Positions 7,159 through 10,510 of a stretch of DNA of 10,510 nt are shown piece by piece. The number at the start of each line of letters is the position of its first letter. Positions within the stretch are counted from its first letter, which is position 1. The translations under genes and the position numbers were made by a program. The DNA is from an uncultured Clostridia bacterium (GTDB taxonomy: Bacteria; Bacillota; Clostridia; Christensenellales; Borkfalkiaceae): assembly GCA_904501795.1 (NCBI GenBank), contig CAJGCK010000041.1:1-10510 (forward strand), in the 5' to 3' direction. The notes beneath the pieces were generated by a model. The model was not told the origin of the DNA, ran no database searches, and saw only the letters and a list, made by a program, of their open reading frames with translations.

Positions 7159-8478
7159 TTATATTTCTATATTTACTTTTTTTATAACTGCAACTAGTCG
7201 TTCGGCGATTTGTTCGTTTAGTGCTTGGTCTTTGCTTTCGACCATAACTCTAATCTTTGGCTCAGTGCCCGAAGCCCTTATCATAAGTCTACCTTTTCCG
7301 TTTAACATCTGCTTAAATTTTGTGCTTTCTTCTGAGAGCACGTCGCTATTCATTATCTTAAATTTGTCTTCAACAACAACGTTTTTATTTGTTTGAGGGA
7401 ATAGTTTAACGTGTAACGCGTTAGATAGTGTAGTGTTTTGGTCTATTATCATGTTCGCTACGGCTATTGCGCTTAAAATTCCGTCGCCTGTAGTTGATAG
7501 GTCTTTTAAAATAATGTGTCCGCTTTGTTCTCCGCCAAGTGACAAGTCTTTTTCAATCAATTTTGCAAGAACGTATTTGTCGCCAATATCTGTTCTAATA
7601 AAGTTAATTCCGTTGTTTTTTAAGTCTTCTTCTATCGCCATATTCGTGTGGCTTGTTCCAACAACTGTATTATCTTTTAGTTTGTTAATGCTTTTTAGAT
7701 ATTTTGCAAGCCCGTTAATTATTACGTCTCCGTCAATAACGTTTCCTTTCTCGTCAACCGCAATTAATCTATCGGCGTCACCATCAAAAGCAAAACCCAT
7801 ATCCGCTTTATATCTGTGCACTTTTTTAACTAGATTTTCGGGGTGTAATGCACCGCAATCTTTATTGATTTTTTCACCTTCGTTCGTGCTGTTTGAAGCA
7901 ATTACGGATGCGCCAAGCTTTCTAAATACGTCAGGCGCGATTCTATGTGAAGCGCCGTATGCACAGTCTAAAACTATGGTTTTACCTTCCAATGTGTTTT
8001 TGCTTGCCTTAATTAAAAAGTTTTTGTATAACTTTACCAAATTAAAGTCTTGAACAAACGTTCCAACACTATAACAATCGTTGATTTTTTCTCTTATAAA
8101 GCATCGCTCAATTTGTTCTTCTTCTTTTTCTGAAAGTTTGTATCCGTTTTCGTTAAAAACTTTAATTCCGTTATATTCGCCACTGTTATGTGATGCGCTT
8201 ATTACAACACCAAAATCTGCATTTAACTTTTTAGTTAAAAACGCAACGCCAGCCGTAGGGCAAACACCGATATCAATAACTTTTGCACCACCGCTCATCG
8301 CCCCATTTGCTACGCCCAAGGTGAGATAGGGGCTAGAAATCCTTGTATCGCTACCAATTATAATCGTAGGGTTTTCTTTTAATATAGATAATGCGTTGCC
8401 AATCTTATACGCAATATTTGTGGTTAGTTCTTCGTTAACGACCCCACGAAGTCCGTCAGTACCAAAAAATATTCCCAT
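7159..8478 (-). CDS. glmM: Phosphoglucosamine mutase
   Basis: This 439-residue protein of the alpha-D-phosphohexomutase family interconverts glucosamine-6-phosphate and glucosamine-1-phosphate for UDP-GlcNAc and peptidoglycan synthesis. The phosphoserine loop is SASHN with Ser96; the metal-binding loop is DGDADR (232-237); the sugar-binding loop is GEQSGH (316-321); the phosphate-binding loop is RASGTEPKIRVM (from 401). The N-terminus FFGTDGLRG is typical of GlmM. Usual length is about 445-450, so it is complete. The start at 8478 is chosen because GGAG (8487-8490) lies 8 nt upstream and the protein begins with the family N-terminus; the 39-codon open extension upstream lies inside the glmU-like gene. 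Its ATG overlaps that gene's stop in a TAATG junction, so the two are probably translationally coupled. Confidence 0.96.
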   Translation of the reverse strand: MGIFFGTDGLRGVVNEELTTNIAYKIGNALSILKENPTIIIGSDTRISSPYLTLGVANGAMSGGAKVIDIGVCPTAGVAFLTKKLNADFGVVISASHNSGEYNGIKVFNENGYKLSEKEEEQIERCFIREKINDCYSVGTFVQDFNLVKLYKNFLIKASKNTLEGKTIVLDCAYGASHRIAPDVFRKLGASVIASNSTNEGEKINKDCGALHPENLVKKVHRYKADMGFAFDGDADRLIAVDEKGNVIDGDVIINGLAKYLKSINKLKDNTVVGTSHTNMAIEEDLKNNGINFIRTDIGDKYVLAKLIEKDLSLGGEQSGHIILKDLSTTGDGILSAIAVANMIIDQNTTLSNALHVKLFPQTNKNVVVEDKFKIMNSDVLSEESTKFKQMLNGKGRLMIRASGTEPKIRVMVESKDQALNEQIAERLVAVIKKVNIEI

Positions 8479-9119
8479 TATTTTTTCTCCTTTTTCAAGT
8501 ATTCGTAAGCACGGTTTGCTTTGACGCTTTCTCTTACTCTTCCTATAACGAAGTCTCCGCTTGCGTGATCGTTTGTGACCGTTGTGCCTGCGCAAACGTA
8601 AACGTCATTATCAATTTTTACCGGGGCTATTACGTTGCAATTACTCCCAATAAAACATCTATTACCAATTATGCTTCTATGCTTATTATTACCGTCATAA
8701 TTAACGAAAATTGCCCCGCATCCAATATTACAGTCTTCTCCAACGTTGGCATCACCAACGTAGGCTAGGTGACTAATTTTAGTTCCATTTTTAACGTGTG
8801 AATTTTTAACTTCAACAAAATTTCCTATTTTAACGTTGTTTTCTAAAACTGTATTTGGCCTAAGCCTTGCAAATGGTCCGATAGAACAGCTTTTTCCTAT
8901 TATTGATTTTTCAGCTTGACTATGATTAATAGTCGTATTTTCGTCAATAACGCAGTCTAATATATAGCAGTTTGGTAAAATAGTTGCACCATCTTTAATT
9001 ATTGTGTTGCCTTCTATTCTATTGTTTTCATATATTGTAACGTTATTACCAATAATTACTTCTTTGCCTATAAAAACTGACCTTTTGTTAAAAATTTTTA
9101 AATTTTTACCTTTTTTCAA
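8478..9119 (-). CDS. Free-standing GlmU-type acetyltransferase domain (left-handed beta-helix)
   Basis: This 213-residue protein matches only the C-terminal half of bifunctional GlmU, which acetylates glucosamine-1-phosphate with acetyl-CoA. Hexapeptide repeats run through most of it. Counting from the catalytic His117 in SHLAYVGDA, residues aligned by me to E. coli GlmU are all present: Arg87, Lys105, Tyr120, Asn131, Asn140, Lys146, Ser159, Ala177 and Arg194. The N-terminal pyrophosphorylase domain, with its GxGTRM-type loop, is absent and no remnant lies upstream. The start is taken as TTG at 9117-9119 because AGGAG (9128-9132) lies 8 nt before it; an upstream TTG at 9165-9167 stays in frame but has no Shine-Dalgarno. 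It is first in an operon with glmM, the preceding pathway step. The uridylyl transfer must be done by another protein, or this is a paralogue. Confidence 0.9.
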   Translation of the reverse strand: MKKGKNLKIFNKRSVFIGKEVIIGNNVTIYENNRIEGNTIIKDGATILPNCYILDCVIDENTTINHSQAEKSIIGKSCSIGPFARLRPNTVLENNVKIGNFVEVKNSHVKNGTKISHLAYVGDANVGEDCNIGCGAIFVNYDGNNKHRSIIGNRCFIGSNCNVIAPVKIDNDVYVCAGTTVTNDHASGDFVIGRVRESVKANRAYEYLKKEKK

Positions 9120-9193
9120 AAATATCGCTCCTATAATTTTTGTAGCTAAGAATATAGTATTATGCAAAAATATTTTTTGTTACATCATTTTAT

Positions 9194-9222
9194 ATTTTAT
9201 GGTAAAAAATTAACGTTGTCAA
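9194..9222 (-). promoter_or_regulatory. Promoter of the glmU-like/glmM operon
   Basis: On the minus strand a perfect TTGACA (9217-9222) is followed by a 17-bp spacer and TAAAAT (9194-9199). The predicted start is near 9187, giving a 5' leader of about 67 nt to the chosen TTG start. Confidence 0.8.
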
Positions 9223-9286
9223 CTAAAATTTTTTTAAAAAACGCTAAAAAATGCGTGTTTTTGCTTGATTTTTATCAAAAAACCCG

Positions 9287-9390
9287 ATTTTTTATTATTC
9301 ATGATTTTAAAATCTTGGGGTAAAATTAAAGCCTTTTTAAATATTTTATCCAATTTTGCTCCTAAATTGATAATCATGAATAGAAAAAAT
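9287..9390. repeat. Long imperfect inverted repeat (about 104 nt hairpin)
   Basis: The outer arms TATTCATGAT (9296-9305) and ATCATGAATA (9373-9382) are perfect complements and extend outward through T-run/A-run pairing. Inside, GGGGTAAAATT (9317-9327) pairs with AATTTTGCTCC (9352-9362), including two G-U pairs. Nearly the whole segment can fold into one rod with a 24-nt loop. It may be a small MITE-like element, a structured RNA or a protein-binding site. No clear flanking duplication or promoter is seen. The rest of the gene-free stretch 9223-9426 is A/T-rich, with one short ACGC/GCGT hairpin at 9241-9256. Confidence 0.6.
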
Positions 9391-9429
9391 ATTATTTTGT
9401 CTCAACAAAAAAATTTTTTATAAAAATAA

Positions 9430-9461
9430 AAAACCTAAGCCAAAAAATTGGTTTAGGTTTT
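9430..9461. terminator. Bidirectional terminator-like hairpin, array copy 1
   Basis: The stem is AAAACCTAAGCC (9430-9441) with GGTTTAGGTTTT (9450-9461), with one G-U pair and an 8-nt loop. It is a near copy of the hairpins at 9572-9603 and 10356-10388. Like them, it is followed after 3 nt (ACG) by a tRNA-Ser 3'-end sequence. Confidence 0.8.
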
Positions 9462-9464
9462 ACG

Positions 9465-9482
9465 TGGCGGAGAAGATGGGAT
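9465..9482 (-). pseudogene. tRNA 3'-end fragment (CCA, acceptor, part of T arm)
   Basis: On the minus strand this ends in CTTCTCCGCCA, the form of a tRNA 3' acceptor strand with encoded CCA, preceded by half a T arm. It diverges from tRNA-Ser after the first eight bases, so it may come from the same or a related tRNA. No anticodon or D arm follows. Confidence 0.55.
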
Positions 9483-9483
9483 A

Positions 9484-9557
9484 CTGCGATAAATCGCAGG
9501 ACTATGTCTGTCAAGATAAGTCCGTCAAAGGCGACCGAACCCGATGGGTTCAAATCC
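9484..9557. other. Structured non-coding cassette A
   Basis: This 74-nt stretch between two terminator-like hairpins contains CTGCGA/TCGCAG (9484-9499), GGACT/AGTCC (9499-9523) and GAACCC/GGGTTC (9537-9551, loop GAT), then a tRNA T-loop-like GTTCAAATCC (9548-9557). It has no meaningful open frame. It could be a small RNA or remnants of oppositely oriented tRNA ends; no promoter was identified. Confidence 0.4.
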
Positions 9558-9571
9558 AATTTATTCACAAA

Positions 9572-9603
9572 AAAACCTAAACCAAAAAAATGGTTTAGGT
9601 TTT
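9572..9603. terminator. Bidirectional terminator, array copy 2
   Basis: A perfect 12-bp stem AAAACCTAAACC (9572-9583) with GGTTTAGGTTTT (9592-9603) has an 8-nt A-rich loop. On the minus strand it is followed by a U-run and would end transcripts of the small gene at 9631-9807. Confidence 0.85.
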
Positions 9604-9606
9604 ACG

Positions 9607-9614
9607 TGGCGGAG
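9607..9614 (-). repeat. Short tRNA-Ser 3'-end repeat (TGGCGGAG)
   Basis: An 8-bp match to the 3' end of the real tRNA-Ser, preceded by ACG and the same terminator hairpin as copy 1, after which the sequence diverges. It is significant only because the joined unit (hairpin, 3-nt spacer, TGGCGGAG) recurs. Confidence 0.55.
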
Positions 9615-9630
9615 CGTGTGAAACGTAAAA

Positions 9631-9807
9631 CTATTTCTCAAAAACAATCGTTAGTTCTTCAATACTAGGAAAAAGTTCATTGCATTTATTAATTTTAGAT
9701 GGTAATATTGAAATAACCTTCCAACCGTCTTTTGCATATGAATTTAAAGTTTCTTCTAGGTCTTTTTCACCACAAAATGACATTTCTAATACATTATATT
9801 CTTTCAT
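9631..9807 (-). CDS. Small DUF4177-like protein (58 aa)
   Basis: The start codon is ATG 9805-9807, chosen because a strong GGAGG (9816-9820) lies 8 nt upstream; a TTG five codons earlier overlaps that site. The protein begins MKEYNVLEMSF, followed by DLEETLNSYAKDGWKVISI and a C-terminal beta-like ELTIVFEK. The pattern of a short strand, a helix with LxxxLNxYAxxGW and then a strand resembles the DUF4177 family of small proteins of unknown function. There is no signal peptide or membrane segment, so it is probably cytoplasmic. It has its own promoter and a terminator at 9572-9603, and it lies inside an array of tRNA 3'-end repeats, which suggests it arrived as passenger cargo. The family call is from pattern recognition only. 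Confidence 0.7.
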   Translation of the reverse strand: MKEYNVLEMSFCGEKDLEETLNSYAKDGWKVISILPSKINKCNELFPSIEELTIVFEK

Positions 9808-9837
9808 TCCGAATTCCTCCAAATAATATATAGTTCT

Positions 9838-9866
9838 ATAATATCATAAAACCGATATATAATCAA
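9838..9866 (-). promoter_or_regulatory. Promoter of the small DUF4177-like gene
   Basis: On the minus strand TTGATT (9861-9866), a 17-bp spacer and TATTAT (9838-9843) lie about 20 bp upstream of the GGAGG ribosome binding site. Confidence 0.65.
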
Positions 9867-9901
9867 TAGTTCATTAGATTAATTTGTTAAAAAGGACTGA
9901 A

Positions 9902-9989
9902 TTTGCTTCGCAATTTTGCTAACACAAAACTAACGCCCCATGGGGTTGCTATCACGCTTGAAGCAAAGCATAAAGCACACCCTAATTGG
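9902..9989. other. Hairpin-rich non-coding segment (right end of cassette B)
   Basis: An 8-bp inverted repeat TTTGCTTC (9902-9909) / GAAGCAAA (9960-9967) encloses a CCCCATGGGG palindrome (9936-9945). A second hairpin, AAGCACACC with GGTGTTCTT (one mismatch), follows around 9973-9995 and stands where other array copies have a terminator. Part of the segment loosely resembles 10218-10250 (TTTGCTAA/CACA then TATCACGC). No gene is seen. Confidence 0.4.
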
Positions 9990-10001
9990 TGTTCTTATAC
10001 T

Positions 10002-10020
10002 TGCCGGAGAGTTAAGGATT
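10002..10020 (-). pseudogene. tRNA-Ser 3'-end fragment with mismatches
   Basis: TGCCGGAGAGTTAAGGATT differs at only two positions from the matching 19 bases at the real tRNA-Ser 3' end (10391-10409): G to C within the CCA/discriminator region and G to A in the T stem. The homology stops in the T loop. It has lost an exact CCA and all upstream tRNA parts. Confidence 0.65.
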
Positions 10021-10092
10021 ACGTTCTTGCCTTTTTAAAATAAAAAAGTAAAAATAGCATAATGATTTAAAAAAGTCTTCGGTCAGCCACTA

Positions 10093-10118
10093 AAAATATG
10101 CTTAGCAACGCATATTTT
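10093..10118. terminator. Terminator-like hairpin in cassette C
   Basis: A 9-bp perfect stem AAAATATGC (10093-10101) with GCATATTTT (10110-10118), an 8-nt loop and a following T-rich tail. No adjacent gene needs it; it may be part of a structured element. The interval 10021-10162 otherwise holds only a T-loop-like GTTCAAATC at 10131-10139. Confidence 0.45.
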
Positions 10119-10162
10119 CTTAACGCTCTCGTTCAAATCACTAACATAAACTATCTTAAAAC

Positions 10163-10200
10163 AAAAAATAGAGATACCCAAAAGGATATCTCTATTTTTT
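10163..10200. terminator. Bidirectional terminator, array copy with a different stem
   Basis: The stem is AAAAAATAGAGATA (10163-10176) with TATCTCTATTTTTT (10187-10200), plus two inner C-G pairs after one mismatch, and an AAAA loop. The stem sequence is unrelated to the AAAACCTAAACC copies, but its position directly before a tRNA-Ser 3' end is the same. Confidence 0.8.
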
Positions 10201-10220
10201 GGCGGAGAGTTAGGGATTCG
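10200..10220 (-). pseudogene. tRNA-Ser 3'-end fragment (exact over about 21 bp)
   Basis: This segment is identical to the tRNA-Ser 3' end at 10391-10411, covering CCA, the acceptor strand, the T stem and part of the T loop (GGATTCG), and then diverges abruptly. An exact match ending inside the T loop is typical of integrase crossover segments at tRNA genes. The rest of the tRNA is absent. Confidence 0.8.
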
Positions 10221-10231
10221 CTCCGTTTCGC

Positions 10232-10318
10232 TTTGCTACACTATCACGCCGGTGTGGCAAACAATTATCAATTGTTTGTCGGCAACTATACGTAAAACTC
10301 AAACTTTTCAGTTGCCGA
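10232..10318. other. Structured non-coding cassette D (three overlapping hairpins)
   Basis: Three strong inverted repeats lie in a row: TTTGCTACAC/GTGTGGCAAA (10232-10261), GGCAAACAATT/AATTGTTTGTC (10256-10280) and TCGGCAACT/AGTTGCCGA (10279-10318). The first and second share bases, so they are mutually exclusive folds, as are the second and third at two bases. A T-loop-like GTTCGAATCC (10328-10337) and a terminator follow. The frame open across this part also runs through a terminator and a tRNA fragment and is not a believable gene. Confidence 0.45.
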
Positions 10319-10355
10319 TTCCCACCCGTTCGAATCCCATTCATACACAAAACAA

Positions 10356-10388
10356 AAAACCTAAACCAAATAAATGGTTTAGGTTTTT
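10356..10388. terminator. Bidirectional terminator of tRNA-Ser, array copy 3
   Basis: A perfect 12-bp stem AAAACCTAAACC (10356-10367) with GGTTTAGGTTTT (10376-10387) lies 3 bp beyond the tRNA 3' end. On the minus strand it gives the U-run that would end the tRNA transcript. It is nearly identical to the hairpins at 9572-9603 and 9430-9461. Confidence 0.88.
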
Positions 10389-10390
10389 CG

Positions 10391-10481
10391 TGGCGGAGAG
10401 TTAGGGATTCGAACCCCAGGATAGCTCATCACCATCAACGGTTTTCAAGACCGCCGCCTTCGACCGCTCAGCCAACTCTCC
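10391..10481 (-). tRNA. tRNA-Ser (anticodon UGA)
   Basis: This 91-nt gene on the minus strand has acceptor strands GGAGAGT/ACTCTCC, encoded CCA (10391-10393), a D arm with GGCTGAGCGG, and an anticodon loop CTTGAAA reading TGA (10445-10447). A class II long variable arm is present (GATGG/CTATC stem), and the T arm is GGGGTTCGAATCCC. The long variable arm and UGA anticodon identify serine, reading UCN codons. It appears intact. Four partial copies of its 3' end lie downstream to the left. Confidence 0.96.
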
Positions 10482-10492
10482 GTACGCTAAAC

Positions 10493-10498
10493 ATTATA
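10493..10498 (-). promoter_or_regulatory. -10 box of the tRNA-Ser promoter
   Basis: TATAAT on the minus strand lies 11 bp upstream of the tRNA 5' end. The -35 box would fall outside the window. Confidence 0.6.
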
Positions 10499-10510
10499 TA
10501 TTACTATTAA

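Noticed and set aside
7433..8053. 206-codon open frame on the plus strand
   Set aside because: It lies wholly antisense to glmM, whose catalytic motifs are all intact; the translation is low-complexity and there is no ribosome binding site.
8479..8595. Upstream in-frame extension of glmM by 39 codons
   Set aside because: The extension is Arg/Lys-rich, lies inside the glmU-like gene and is not GlmM-like; the ATG at 8478 has GGAG and starts the family N-terminus.
9120..9167. Longer glmU-like protein starting at TTG 9165-9167
   Set aside because: There is no Shine-Dalgarno at that codon, while AGGAG at 9128-9132 is correctly placed for the TTG at 9117-9119.
10098..10295. 65-codon open frame on the plus strand
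   Set aside because: It runs through a hairpin, a terminator and an antisense tRNA-Ser fragment, has no Shine-Dalgarno and no protein-like pattern.
9465..10390. Integron with attC sites
   Set aside because: The cassettes have hairpins, but no convincing RYYYAAC/GTTRRRY core pairs and no integron integrase in the window; the tRNA-end explanation fits better.
9430..10400. CRISPR array
   Set aside because: The repeats are unevenly spaced (142-395 bp), vary in length and are made of terminators and tRNA ends; there are no uniform spacers or cas genes.

Overview
The window looks like chromosomal DNA of an uncultured, AT-rich anaerobic Bacillota (Clostridia-like) bacterium, probably gut-associated. 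The reasons are AGGAG-type ribosome binding sites, a TTG start, A/T-rich intrinsic terminators, a tRNA gene with encoded CCA, oxygen-sensitive pyruvate formate-lyase, and a clostridial-type ZTP riboswitch. The lineage is inference; no 16S or other marker is present.

Layout. (1) 2-2653 (+): the 3' part of a large modular, probably extracellular repeat protein with two near-identical 1.4-kb-spaced modules, ended by a strong terminator. (2) 2815-3885 (+): a single-gene unit for an SGNH/GDSL-type hydrolase with its own promoter, followed by a hairpin-rich intergenic region. (3) 4051-7154 (+): a consensus promoter, a ZTP riboswitch (pfl motif), then pflB and pflA overlapping by ATGA. Pyruvate formate-lyase makes formate and acetyl-CoA. 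The riboswitch ties this to ZTP, the signal of 10-formyl-tetrahydrofolate shortage, so the formate probably serves one-carbon and purine synthesis. (4) 7159-9222 (-): a convergent two-gene operon of a free-standing GlmU acetyltransferase domain and GlmM, joined by a TAATG junction. GlmM makes glucosamine-1-phosphate and the GlmU-like protein would acetylate it, which are consecutive steps toward UDP-GlcNAc and peptidoglycan. The uridylyltransferase half of GlmU is absent here. The two operons share one bidirectional terminator.

(5) 9223-10510: an unusual, mostly non-coding region. A real tRNA-Ser(UGA) gene lies on the minus strand at the far right. To its left (its 3' side) are four more copies of its 3' end, at 9465, 9607, 10002 and 10200. 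Most are preceded by a bidirectional terminator, two of which are near copies of the tRNA's own terminator, and a T-loop-like motif precedes three of the terminators. The intervals form small cassettes. One carries a 58-residue protein gene with its own promoter; the others are non-coding but dense in hairpins. This resembles the scar of repeated integration or duplication at a tRNA 3' end and is the most unusual part of the window. A separate ~104-nt imperfect inverted repeat lies just left of the array.
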